A stretch of DNA of 14,050 nt from Hyphomicrobiaceae bacterium. GTDB lineage: Bacteria > Pseudomonadota > Alphaproteobacteria > Rhizobiales > Hyphomicrobiaceae. The notes beneath the pieces were generated by a model. The model was not told the DNA's origin and did not search any database. It saw nothing but the letters and a program-made list of their open reading frames with translations. A program made the translations under genes and the position numbers. Positions 1-6,971 of the stretch are shown here, piece by piece. Location: NCBI GenBank assembly GCA_041397645.1, contig JAWKWE010000002.1:1-14050 (forward strand), in the 5' to 3' direction. Position 1 is the stretch's first letter. Every line of letters starts with the position of its first letter.

Positions 1-1
1 T

Positions 2-343
2 CAGGAGCCAATACGTGAGGGCATCGCACGCGCGATGGCGGTGCCGGCTGCGCAGTTCGCTTGGCCAGTACTGGTTAACCTGTTCAGCGAGGAACAAGGG
101 CGTCGCGTGAAGGATGGGCTGGCCGTGGCGCTCTCTAGTATCGCCGATGACAAGTTGCTGGACGAGCTGGTCGCGTTAGCAGGTGAATCCAGACACGGTG
201 AAAGCCGAGTGTTGTTGCTGAGCGCGCTGGAAAGATCGCAGCGTTCTGATGCGCGAAAAATCCTAATGGAGCTAGGGGGCGATCCGCAACTGCACAGGCA
301 AGTGCAGGTAATACTTCGCCGACTCAAACGCGTTCAGAAGTGA
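2..343 (+). CDS. HEAT-like immunity protein, C-terminal part (cut by window start)
   Basis: The frame is open from base 2 with no start codon, so only the last 113 residues are seen, ending at a stop at 341-343. The visible part is a chain of amphipathic helical pairs rich in Leu, Ala, Arg and Glu (REGIARAM, RVKDGLAVAL, DELVAL, LLLSALERS, QVILRRLKR), in the style of HEAT/PBS-lyase repeat immunity proteins. It continues exactly, in frame and without missing residues, the immunity gene that starts at 13794 and runs off the right edge. The first internal ATG is at 35, but it falls inside a repeat and is unlikely to be the true start. The expected role is cytoplasmic neutralisation of a partner nuclease toxin; this is inferred from the family and from the toxin at the other edge. 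Confidence 0.7.
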   Translation, partial: QEPIREGIARAMAVPAAQFAWPVLVNLFSEEQGRRVKDGLAVALSSIADDKLLDELVALAGESRHGESRVLLLSALERSQRSDARKILMELGGDPQLHRQVQVILRRLKRVQK

Positions 344-381
344 CCAGAATGCGAGTCGGGCAGGATAGCCTGCGGCTTACT

Positions 382-404
382 GTTGTGACCCAATGGGTCA
401 CAAC
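382..404. repeat. Perfect 23-bp palindrome between convergent genes
   Basis: Two 11-base arms, GTTGTGACCCA and TGGGTCACAAC, flank a single central A. It lies between the end of the immunity gene (343) and the end of the ParE-like toxin gene (413), which converge. As RNA it could fold into a hairpin with about an 8-bp stem and a 7-base loop. No T-run follows on either strand, so it is not a typical intrinsic terminator. It could be a bidirectional transcription stop, a dimeric protein-binding site or a relic recombination site. Confidence 0.5.
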
Positions 405-412
405 GCGCGGGC

Positions 413-712
413 TCAGCTGCGCAGGTCCTCGGGCGCCGGAGCGCGGCGGCGATGGACGAGCGTGACGATGAACACGGCGTCGCCACGCAGCTGATAGATG
501 ACGCGCCAGGAGTGCGCGGGGACTTCGCGGATGTCGGGGTCATCGAGCTCGGGCACGCGCCGGCCGATGCGCGGGGTCTCGGGCAGGGCGGCGGCGCGGG
601 CGAGGATGTCGCGCACGACGGCCTTGGCGTTGACGGGTGAGTCCGCGGCGATGTAGTCGTGGATCGCCTTCAAGTCTGCTCGCGCCCGCTGCGACCAGCG
701 AGTCACACTCAC
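413..712 (-). CDS. Type II toxin, RelE/ParE family
   Basis: A 99-residue basic protein with the RelE/ParE layout: an N-terminal RWSxRARADLKAIHDYIAxDSP helix pair, a central ARAAALPETPRIGRRVPELDDPDIREVP segment, and a C-terminal WRVIYQLRGDAVFIVTLVHRRR strand block. Family members inhibit DNA gyrase (ParE) or cleave mRNA at the ribosome (RelE); the sequence alone does not decide which. The start chosen is GTG at 712, which overlaps the antitoxin stop as GTGA (712-709), a usual sign of translational coupling. A TTG at 715 is a possible alternative. It is the second gene of a two-gene operon with the antitoxin. Confidence 0.85.
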   Translation of the reverse strand: MSVTRWSQRARADLKAIHDYIAADSPVNAKAVVRDILARAAALPETPRIGRRVPELDDPDIREVPAHSWRVIYQLRGDAVFIVTLVHRRRAPAPEDLRS

Positions 713-894
713 CAAGCTTCGATCTCGCGGGCGAGTTCGTCGGTGGAGACGGTGCGGCCGGCGTCGATGTCCTTGACGCCCTGCTGGACCTTGCTGAGCA
801 CGTAGAGCCGGTAAACGATCTCATCGAGGGGCACGTCGTCGGGGAGCCGCTCAATGGCGTGCAGGGCGTCCTGCTTGGGCGTCTGGGCATGCAT
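709..894 (-). CDS. Antitoxin partner of the RelE/ParE toxin
   Basis: A 61-residue acidic protein located directly upstream of the toxin and overlapping it by four bases. Residues 10-37 form a helical segment (ALHAIERLPDDVPLDEIVYR, then LYVLSKVQQG). The C-terminal tail, DIDAGRTVSTDELAREIEAW, resembles the toxin-wrapping tail of small antitoxins paired with RelE/ParE toxins. The ATG is at 894-892 and the upstream minus-strand sequence has only a weak purine stretch as ribosome site. The expected role is binding and neutralising the toxin and, with it, repressing its own promoter. No clear ribbon-helix-helix or HTH fold can be recognised by eye, so the DNA-binding part is uncertain. Confidence 0.75.
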   Translation of the reverse strand: MHAQTPKQDALHAIERLPDDVPLDEIVYRLYVLSKVQQGVKDIDAGRTVSTDELAREIEAW

Positions 895-913
895 CGGGAA
901 TTCTCTGGCCGAT

Positions 914-931
914 ATGATCGAAGGATATCAT
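914..931. promoter_or_regulatory. Possible operator of the toxin-antitoxin operon
   Basis: An AT-rich patch just upstream of the antitoxin start holds an inverted repeat ATGAT-N8-ATCAT within an otherwise GC-rich region. The position fits autoregulation by the antitoxin-toxin complex. The arms are short and the assignment is tentative. The patch also marks the boundary between the toxin-antitoxin module and the RHS-derived sequence that begins near 979. Confidence 0.3.
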
Positions 932-981
932 GGGACCCTCGCAGCCGATGCCGGGTCGTCTGCCACCGGCGGCTGCCGCGC

Positions 982-1098
982 GGCTACACCGGTCACACGA
1001 TGCTCGACAATCTCGGGCTCGTGCACATGAATGGACGGGTGTACGACCCGGCCATCGGGCGCTTCCTGAGCGCCGATCCTTACGTCCAGTTCCCGCTC
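982..1098 (+). repeat. RHS core end, direct repeat copy 1
   Basis: This 117-base stretch matches 10997-11113 of the main RHS gene with one mismatch (G at 992 versus A at 11007), leaving 106 bases identical in a row (993-1098). It encodes the conserved RHS core end, including the motif YDPAIGRFLSADP. A more diverged third copy starts at 12717. Such homology lets an orphan toxin cassette recombine with the main rhs gene. Confidence 0.9.
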
Positions 1099-2085
1099 GA
1101 TACGCAGTCGTGGAACCGCTACTCGTACGTAGTCAACAATCCGCTCAGCTTCACCGATCCGAGTGGGTACTTCCTCAGTGGGCTGAAGAAGTTCGTCAAG
1201 AAATACTGGAAGCCCATCGTGGCCATCGTGGCGGCTGTCGTCACTTACGGGGCAGCATCTGGATGGATCGCTGCCAGTGCAGGAACTTCCGCGGCGACCT
1301 CGGTTACTGCGCTGACCGGATCGGCCATGACTGGGGCCTATGCGGGTGCGTATGCCACGGCTGCGGCGGCGAGTGCCTGGAGTACTGCGGCGATTGCCGG
1401 TGCGGCAGCGGGAGCTGTGGCGGGAGGTATCACGGGCGGATGGCGTGGCGCTGCCGCCGGCGCGGTCACGGGAGGACTATTAGGCGCAATCGGTGCTCAC
1501 TATGGAAATCGCTGGACGGCAGGCCGTGTTGTCGCGGAGGGTGCAGTTGGTGGAATCGGATCGGAGATTCAAGGAGGAACATTTGCGGACGGCTTTAAGT
1601 TGGCGGCCGGCTTCAGTGCGCTACGATGGGGAGCTTACGAAATGAGGCAGGCAATGGTTGCGCAGTCGTGTTCTGGACCTGGCCCAAATCCGAATTGTGC
1701 CGGCGTATCCGCCGGTGCGAATGGCGACAATATCAAGCTTGGTGGTGGACGTGTTCCAGAAGGACAAGCTTCCTACGCAGGTGTTAGCCCGTCTCCATTG
1801 GGAGGAAATCAAGGCGGCCCCGGCTATATCGGTATAGGACGCTTCGGGTTCGCTTATCAGCCCGGCAGCTTATGGGACCGCCTGATCGAGTCCTATGCCG
1901 GACCTCACGATTGGCTTAGTTCATTCCGGTACTTACCGAACGGAAACATCGCTAACTGGACTGGCGCGTCACGATCCATATTCGGAATTTGGAGTGCGGC
2001 CGCGATAGTGCCGGCGACGCCGTTCGCTATAGCGACCGCATTTCCATCCACAGTCATTCTGCCTGCAACCCTCGCAAGGAACTAA
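1000..2085 (+). CDS. Orphan RHS C-terminal toxin cassette (CT1)
   Basis: Residues 1-58 are the end of an RHS core (GLVHMNGRVYDPAIGRFLSADP, then SWNRYSY and NNPLSFTDPSGYF); the rest, about 300 residues, is the variable toxin part. That part starts with a basic segment and a hydrophobic stretch (about 65-90), then a Gly/Ala-rich zone of glycine-zipper type, and ends with a block containing ESYAGPHDW at 297-305, SSFRY, and a hydrophobic VPATPFAI segment. The same block closes the main RHS protein (12073). The frame is open further upstream across the antisense antitoxin, but RHS similarity begins only near 979, so ATG 1000 is the first sensible start; orphan cassettes often have none. AAGGAA at 2076 serves the next gene. 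The toxic activity is unknown; the hydrophobic make-up and the lipoprotein partner hint at the envelope. Confidence 0.7.
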   Translation: MLDNLGLVHMNGRVYDPAIGRFLSADPYVQFPLDTQSWNRYSYVVNNPLSFTDPSGYFLSGLKKFVKKYWKPIVAIVAAVVTYGAASGWIAASAGTSAATSVTALTGSAMTGAYAGAYATAAAASAWSTAAIAGAAAGAVAGGITGGWRGAAAGAVTGGLLGAIGAHYGNRWTAGRVVAEGAVGGIGSEIQGGTFADGFKLAAGFSALRWGAYEMRQAMVAQSCSGPGPNPNCAGVSAGANGDNIKLGGGRVPEGQASYAGVSPSPLGGNQGGPGYIGIGRFGFAYQPGSLWDRLIESYAGPHDWLSSFRYLPNGNIANWTGASRSIFGIWSAAAIVPATPFAIATAFPSTVILPATLARN

Positions 2086-2086
2086 G

Positions 2087-2686
2087 ATGCCCAGTCGAGC
2101 AATTCTGAGCTTACTCGTGCTGGTCGCGTGCATGATCCAAGTGGTCGCTTGCACACCAGTTCGTGCAACGAGTGCCCCCGCTTACCCGCTTAATTGGCCA
2201 CGTATTGCAGAGCCTCAGAATTGCGAGAAAATCGCTGGGAAGTACCGAAATCGGGCAATCGACACAACATTGTGGAAATCGCCGAAAATGCCGCAAACCG
2301 CAAATTCTTACCTCGCGCAGCTGCTCTCCGATGGCACAGACGGCTCATTCGATAGCACTCAATCATCCATTCAAGCCGTCTTCTGGGACGCCAAGAGCAG
2401 TGGAGCGACTGCATTCTTGTCGAACAACGAATCAAGACGGGACATCGAGCTGCCGGGCAATGCAGCCATATTTTGTTCGGCGGGCGGTAATGTCGTCGTT
2501 GAGTTTCAAACGAGAATTCAATCCGAGGCAGGAATCAGCGAACGCCAAGTCATCACATTGGTTTTTAGCTCGGCTATGGACCGCTCTCTGGTTCTGCGCC
2601 GGACGATCTCGCATCGAGGTATTGGTCCGCTATTCTTGCCAGCGAGCGGAACAGACGTGACGTATATGCGATTCGAGCGGCTCTGA
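2087..2686 (+). CDS. Lipoprotein, probable immunity protein for CT1
   Basis: A 199-residue protein starting one base after the CT1 stop, with AAGGAA five bases before the ATG. Residues 1-22 are a signal peptide ending in the lipobox V-V-A-C, so Cys22 should be lipidated and the protein held in the envelope. The mature part opens with a W-P...C-x(2)-I-A-G-K-Y-R-N-R-A pattern that recurs in the lipoproteins at 12074 and 2751. The rest looks like a small beta-rich domain (NAAIFCSAGGNVVVEFQT, RQVITLVFSS, SLVLRRTISH). Position directly behind a toxin C-terminus, and a homologue in the same position behind CT2, make immunity the best guess. No named family is recognised. Its base composition looks less GC-rich than the RHS core. 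Confidence 0.7.
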   Translation: MPSRAILSLLVLVACMIQVVACTPVRATSAPAYPLNWPRIAEPQNCEKIAGKYRNRAIDTTLWKSPKMPQTANSYLAQLLSDGTDGSFDSTQSSIQAVFWDAKSSGATAFLSNNESRRDIELPGNAAIFCSAGGNVVVEFQTRIQSEAGISERQVITLVFSSAMDRSLVLRRTISHRGIGPLFLPASGTDVTYMRFERL

Positions 2687-2750
2687 GAATAGGGCGGCAG
2701 CCCGACGTACGCATTCGTGCCAGCGTCTGCAAAGCTATAGAAGACCATAC

Positions 2751-3305
2751 ATGAAACTGATTGCGAGACAGTGGAGTAGTTATATTGTGCTTACACTCGG
2801 CTATACGTTGTGCAGCTGCTCTGGTAAGCCCATAAAGGACTAGCCGGTCGGCTGGCCCGCGCTTCTTCCTGTTGCCGATAGCTCGTGTAGGAGTGTGGAT
2901 GGCGCTTATGCAGTTGGATCTGTGGCAACAACCCGTGATTCTGCAGGAACCGTTCCGCCCGGTGCAGAGTTGCGGCTCGACGCTCTCCTCGAGTCCGGTG
3001 TTGCCGTTCTACCTAACGAAAGATCCAGCGAGCAAACAATAGTCGTGCTCGACGGTATTAAGGCCCACTATCGTAACCAAGCGCCGATCGTTACTAAGGC
3101 TCGATCCACGCGATGCACTAAGCTGGGCAAGGTGGAGTACGAGTTTCAGTTCAAGGCATCTGGCGAGTCATTTTCTGATGGGGACCGAACTGTGCGGCTT
3201 ATATTACAGCGAGCATCCGATTCATCGCTTATCGTTCATCAGATTATTCACACGTGCGGACAGCATTTTGCCGTCATTGGCGGATGCCACGATCTGAATG
3301 AGTGG
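2751..3305 (+). pseudogene. Broken immunity-type lipoprotein (amber stop, IS-truncated)
   Basis: From ATG 2751 the frame gives a signal peptide ending TLCSC (a plausible lipobox) and stops at an in-frame TAG at 2841-2843. The same frame then continues open, reading PVGWPALLPVADSSCRSVDGAY, which matches the W-P...C-x(2)-V-D-G-x-Y pattern of the lipoproteins at 2087 and 12074. Similarity runs to about 3305, where the IS-A end begins, so the last few residues were replaced by IS sequence. The gene therefore has two lesions: a nonsense codon at residue 31 and a 3' truncation. No toxin cassette lies between it and the lipoprotein gene 64 bases upstream, so it was an extra immunity copy. Any surviving ORF would have to start internally, for example at 2895, without a signal peptide. 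Confidence 0.75.
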
Positions 3306-3355
3306 TGTCAACAGGCTCCCAACTTTGACCAGCGACCGGCGTCCAGTATTGACCA
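3306..3355. repeat. IS-A terminal and subterminal repeats
   Basis: The presumed tip TGTCAAC is followed by two copies of TTGACCA 24 bases apart (3325-3331 and 3349-3355) within a looser repeat CCA-N3-TTGACCAG. Multiple subterminal transposase-binding repeats are characteristic of IS21-family ends. Confidence 0.55.
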
Positions 3356-3892
3356 GGCGCTGAGGGCAAATTTCGGTTCTTGAACCGGTAGCTTTCGTTG
3401 CCGGTTTCGATGATGTCGCAACGATGAGTGAGCCTGTCGAGCAATGCCGTGGTCATCTTGGCATCGCCGAACACGCTGCTCCATTCGGCGAACGACAGGT
3501 TCGAGGTGACGATCAGCGAGACCCGTTCATACAGCTTGCTGACCAGATGGAACAGCAGTGCACCGCCATCCCCTGCTAGCGGAAGGTAGCCCAGTTCATC
3601 GAGCACGATGGCCTGCTGGTTCCCCAGGCGCTGGGCGAGCCGGCCGGCTCGCCCAGCGCGTTTCTCGGCATCCAACTGATTGACGAGATCGACGACGCTG
3701 TAGAACCGTGCCCGCTTGCCCTGGTGGATGGCACGGCGAGCTAACGCGATGGCCAGATGGGTCTTGCCCGTGCCCGTGCCGCCGACCAGCACGATGTTGC
3801 GCGCATTGTCGAGGTAAGTTCCGGCGTACAGTTGGCGGATCGCCGTTTCGTTGACCATGGAGGCGCGGAAGTCGAAGCTGTCGATGTCCTTG
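3306..3892 (-). mobile_element. IS-A: remnant of an IS21-family element
   Basis: The left edge is placed at 3306 because TGTCAACAGGCTCCC there resembles the TGTCA-type end of IS-C and lies just outside an IS21-style subterminal repeat. The only gene left is the istB fragment on the minus strand. The other end, istA and the istB start are gone, replaced by IS-B at 3893. The insertion cut the 3' end of the lipoprotein gene at 2751. Confidence 0.7.
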
Positions 3893-3898
3893 TGCGTA

Positions 3899-4013
3899 TT
3901 TCACGTCATGTCGGGCCAGAGTTTCACGTGATGCCGGGCCAGCATTTCACGTCATGTCGGGCCAGAGTTTCACGTGATGCCGGGCCAGCATTTCACGTCA
4001 TGCCGGGCCACCC
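3899..4013 (+). repeat. Five 23-bp subterminal repeats, left end of IS-B
   Basis: TTTCAC recurs at 3899, 3922, 3945, 3968 and 3991, exactly 23 bases apart, each followed by GT(C/G)ATG(T/C)CGGGCCA. Units 1 and 3 are the same and units 2 and 4 are the same, so a 46-base pair of units has been duplicated. These are probably transposase-binding sites. There are no unique spacers, so this is not a CRISPR array. The region 3893-4097 holds no gene. Confidence 0.85.
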
Positions 4014-4097
4014 CGGCGAGTGGTTTTGCGGATCGGGTAACGGCTGCGGGACAACCGGCTACCGTCGGCTCTTTTCCTCACGGGAAGGAGCACGACA

Positions 4098-4787
4098 GTG
4101 GCGCAAGCGAGGTTGTCCATGCGCAGGATTCGAGACATTTTGCGCCTCAAGCACGAGGTGCATTGCAGCGATCGGCAGATCGCCCAGATAGTCGGCTCGT
4201 GGCGCTCGACGGTGCAAGCGTGTCTGCAGCGTTGCCGTGAGGCGCAGATCAGCTGGCCGCTGCCGAGCGAGTGCGATGATGCGACGTTGATCGCGCGGCT
4301 GTATCGACGTCGTGTCCCGCAACGTGCGCGCCCCGCGATCGATTTCGCGCAGGTGCATCGCGAGCTCGCACGCCCCGGCGTCACCCGGGATCTGTTGTGG
4401 TGCGAGTACCGCGAGCGCGAGCCGACGGGTCTGGCGTACACCGCGTTCTGTAACCACTACCGCCGCTGGCTTGCCACGCAGGAAGTCGTGCTTCGCCAGG
4501 AGCATCTCCCCGGCGACAAGTTGTTTGTGGACTATGCCGGCCACACGGTGCCGATCGTGGATCGGTTCAGCGGCGAGACTTGGCCCGCGCAGATCTTTGT
4601 CGCGGTGCTGGGCGCGTCGAACTACAGCTTTGTCGAAGCCACGCGCTCGCAGAAGCTGGCGGACTGGCTCGGCAGTCATGTGCGTGCGCTGCAGTACTTT
4701 GGCGGCGTCGTGCGCGCGATCGTGCCCGATAACTTGAAGAGCGCCGTGACGAAGGCAAGGCGCTATGAGCCGGACTTGAACCCGGCC
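4098..4787 (+). pseudogene. istA: istA of IS-B, 5' part (interrupted by IS-C)
   Basis: The first 230 residues of an IS21-family DDE transposase. The start is GTG 4098, eight bases after AAGGAG (4085-4090). An HTH lies at about residues 24-43 (SDRQIAQIVGSWRSTVQACL). The first two catalytic Asp are visible: D145 in KLFVDYAG and D211 in IVPDNLKSAV. IS-C enters after codon 230, before the catalytic Glu. The short extra reading to 4817 is IS-C sequence. Joining codon 230 to 7030 restores ...EPDLNPAYQEFAEAYGV with no frame change, giving a 506-residue IstA. Cut in two like this it is not expected to be functional. Confidence 0.9.
4783..4787. repeat. Target-site duplication of IS-C, left copy
   Basis: CGGCC here is repeated at 7025-7029 directly outside the other end of IS-C. 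Removing IS-C and one copy restores the istA frame exactly, which confirms the duplication. IS21-family elements make short duplications of 4-8 bp. Confidence 0.9.
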
Positions 4788-4840
4788 TGTCACCGGTCAT
4801 GCAAAAGTCCCCGTTGATGGTCATGTAAATTTCCCCACCC
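4788..4840 (+). repeat. IS-C left terminal and subterminal repeats
   Basis: The outer 25 bases (4788-4812) match the inverted right end (7000-7024) at all but about five positions. A second unit, 4819-4840, starts GGTCATGTAAATTTCCCC and pairs with 6972-6993 on the other side. The GGTCAT...CCCC element thus appears twice at each end, as expected for transposase-binding sites. Confidence 0.85.
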
Positions 4841-4863
4841 TCTTTCCCCCGGGAGGGCAGACG

Positions 4864-6186
4864 ATGTTGGACAAGACAGTGGTAGCGCCGACCATAGCAG
4901 CCGAGGTCAACGGGACTTCGGAGGACGGGATGGTTGGTCAGGAACGTTGGGACGAGATCAGGCGGTTGCGGCTCGAACAGGGCCTGTCCATTTCGCAACT
5001 GGCGCGGCAACTCGAGCTGGATCGCAAGACGGTGCGGCGTTGTCTGCGTCAGTTGCACTGGCAACCCTATGAGCGTGAGGCACGCACGGAGACGCTGCTC
5101 AGCGCGCATCAAGATTTTTTGTTAGCGCGAGCGCCGCGCGTGCAGTACTCGGCACGGATCTTGTTTCAGGAGCTGTGCCGCGATCGACACTACCGCGGTA
5201 GCTACGAGACGGTGAAGCGTTTTGTGGTACCGCTGCGTGAGCTCGCCAGCCAGGACAGCCTGACCCAGACGCGCTTTGAGACCGCTCCTGGAGAACAGAG
5301 CCAGATCGATTGGGGTGAGGCGAAGGTATCGTTTCGCAGTGGCCGTCGGGTGGTGCATTTCTTCGTGCTCACGTTGGGCTACTCACGCCGCGGGTTTTAC
5401 TGGCCCTCGGCCGACCAGCGCCTCGCGCAACTGCTCGATGCGCACGAGCGCGCCTTTGAGCACTTCGGCGGCCACACGCGCGAGCACCTCTATGACCGAG
5501 CCCGCACGGTGTGTTATCCGAACGACTCGGGGCGCATCGTGTGGAACCCGACCTTCAAGGCGTTTGCTGAGTACTGGAGCTTCGAGCCGCGGCTGTGCCG
5601 GCCCTATCGAGCGCAGACTAAGGGCAAGGTCGAGTCGGGCGTAAAATACCTGAAGCGCAACTTTCTGCCGGGACGCGAGTTCATCGACATCGAGCACCTG
5701 AGCGAGCAGCTCGCCGAGTGGAACGCCCACATTGCCGATCAGCGCGTGCATGGCACCACGCACGAGCTACCGATCGTGCGCTTCGAGCGCGAACGCGACG
5801 CCCTGCTGCCCTGCGCCACGCAGCCGTCCTTTGCACTGAACGCCCGGCGCAGCCGCATCGTTGCCAGCGACTATCTGGTGAGTTATCACTCGAACCGCTA
5901 TTCCGTGCCGTTTGCACTCATCGGCCAAGCCGTAGAAGTGCAACAGCACGAGCAGCAGCTGACGTTCTATCACCGCGACCAGATCGTCGCCCAGCATGCA
6001 CTGGGTGCCGGCCGTCACGAGCTGCATATCCGGCCCGAGCACGGCCCCGGTGCCATCGCGCGCAACCGCCGCAGTCGCTACAGCGTCGGCGCTGCCGGCG
6101 CGCATCACGCGCTGCAGGAACAAGTCGAGATCCGTGACCTCAGTTGTTACGAGCGTCTGGCAGAACTCGCGCCGGTGCAACCATGA
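4864..6186 (+). CDS. istA: IS21-family transposase IstA of IS-C
   Basis: A 440-residue DDE transposase that would carry out strand transfer for IS-C. An N-terminal HTH lies at about residues 40-62 (GLSISQLARQLELDRKTVRRCL). The integrase catalytic core has D149 (SQIDWGEAK), D211 (HLYDRARTV) and E257 (TKGKVESGVKYLKRN). The C-terminal part (about 330-390) has the Mu-C-like beta segment seen in IstA proteins (YHSNRYSVPFALIGQAVEV). The start is ATG 4864 with GGAGG seven bases upstream; ATG 4930 is a possible internal start. It is shorter than the IstA of IS-B, so the two belong to different IS21 subgroups. It overlaps istB by ATGA and should be co-translated with it. No lesion is visible. Confidence 0.95.
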   Translation: MLDKTVVAPTIAAEVNGTSEDGMVGQERWDEIRRLRLEQGLSISQLARQLELDRKTVRRCLRQLHWQPYEREARTETLLSAHQDFLLARAPRVQYSARILFQELCRDRHYRGSYETVKRFVVPLRELASQDSLTQTRFETAPGEQSQIDWGEAKVSFRSGRRVVHFFVLTLGYSRRGFYWPSADQRLAQLLDAHERAFEHFGGHTREHLYDRARTVCYPNDSGRIVWNPTFKAFAEYWSFEPRLCRPYRAQTKGKVESGVKYLKRNFLPGREFIDIEHLSEQLAEWNAHIADQRVHGTTHELPIVRFERERDALLPCATQPSFALNARRSRIVASDYLVSYHSNRYSVPFALIGQAVEVQQHEQQLTFYHRDQIVAQHALGAGRHELHIRPEHGPGAIARNRRSRYSVGAAGAHHALQEQVEIRDLSCYERLAELAPVQP

Positions 6187-6965
6187 ACGGCGCACAGCTC
6201 GAACGACTGCAGGAACAGTGCATGCGGCTACGGCTCATCAAGAGCCGCGAGCGCCTCGAGGCGTTGCTGCAGGAAGCGAGTACCGAGGAGCTGCCGTACG
6301 CGGACTTTCTCGATCGTCTACTGGGCGAGGAAGTCGCCTCCAAGACCCTCAAGAACATCTCGATGCGCACCAACCTGGCGCGCTTCCCGTTCGTCAAAGG
6401 CCTCGAGGCGTTCGATTTCTCCTACCAGCCTTCGTTAGACAAAAAGCAGATCCAGACGCTCGCCACTTGCCACTTCATCGAGCACGGCGAGAACGCCGTG
6501 ATCCTGGGACCCCCTGGGGTCGGCAAAACCCATCTCGCGGTGGGTCTGGGACTCAAAGCCATCGAAGCCGGCTACCGCGTGCTGTTCAGTACCGCCGCCA
6601 ACCTGATCGCAGTGCTCACACGCGCCGTGGCCGAGGGCAAGCTCGACGATAAACTCAAGCTCTACACCGTGCCGCGGCTGTTGATCATCGATGAGATCGG
6701 CTACCTGCCCATCGATCGCCTCGGCGCCAACCTCTTCTTCCAGCTCATCAGCCGACGCTACGAGAAAGGCCCCATGATCCTCACCAGCAACCAGAGCTTC
6801 GGCGCCTGGGGCGACGTGTTCGGTGATCGCGTGATTGCGACCGCGATCCTCGATCGCGTTCTGCATCACGCGATCACCCTCAATATCCGCGGCAACTCCT
6901 ACCGGCTCAAGGAGAAGCTCAAAGCAGGACTGATCCGAGCCGAAGAACCATCACCCATCAACTAA
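6183..6965 (+). CDS. istB: IS21-family helper ATPase IstB of IS-C
   Basis: A 260-residue DnaC/IstB-type AAA+ ATPase that assembles on target DNA and stimulates IstA. The N-terminal helical region (1-100) is followed by Walker A GPPGVGKT (109-116), Walker B LLIIDE (166-171) and the IstB signature SNQSFGAWGDVFGDRVIATAILDR, ending in NIRGNSYRLKEK. The start chosen is ATG 6183, which overlaps the istA stop as ATGA; the frame is open further upstream but that part only lies over istA. The stop at 6963-6965 is just inside the right-end repeats. Confidence 0.95.
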   Translation: MNGAQLERLQEQCMRLRLIKSRERLEALLQEASTEELPYADFLDRLLGEEVASKTLKNISMRTNLARFPFVKGLEAFDFSYQPSLDKKQIQTLATCHFIEHGENAVILGPPGVGKTHLAVGLGLKAIEAGYRVLFSTAANLIAVLTRAVAEGKLDDKLKLYTVPRLLIIDEIGYLPIDRLGANLFFQLISRRYEKGPMILTSNQSFGAWGDVFGDRVIATAILDRVLHHAITLNIRGNSYRLKEKLKAGLIRAEEPSPIN

Positions 6966-6971
6966 TACTCA

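Larger units (their letters stand above)
3274..3892 (-). pseudogene. istB: istB fragment of IS-A (5' end lost)
   Basis: The minus strand encodes the C-terminal two thirds of an IS21-family helper ATPase: KDIDSFDFRASMVNE, then IVLVGGTGTGKTHLA (Walker A), AIVLDELGYLPLAGDGG (Walker B), SLIVTSNLSFAEWSSVFGDAKMTTALLDRLTHRCDIIETGNESYRFKNR. The coding frame is intact up to 3892-3900, where it runs into the end of IS-B and meets a stop. The N-terminal 60-70 residues normal for IstB are missing. The 3' reading frame runs about 30 bases past the IS-A end into the broken lipoprotein gene before its stop at 3274. The partner istA of IS-A is absent, so the gene is not expected to work. Confidence 0.85.

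Noticed and set aside
637..2085. A 482-residue reading frame covering CT1 and everything back to 637
   Set aside because: Its first 115 or so codons run antisense through the toxin-antitoxin genes and have no RHS character. Only the part from about 979 resembles RHS proteins.
3899..4013. Possible CRISPR array
   Set aside because: The units abut directly with no unique spacers, there are no cas genes, and the array lies at an IS end.
3757..4191. ORFs through the IS-B left end with a repeated FHVMPG-like motif
   Set aside because: The apparent peptide repeat is only the translation of the 23-bp DNA repeats; no ribosome site or known protein fits.
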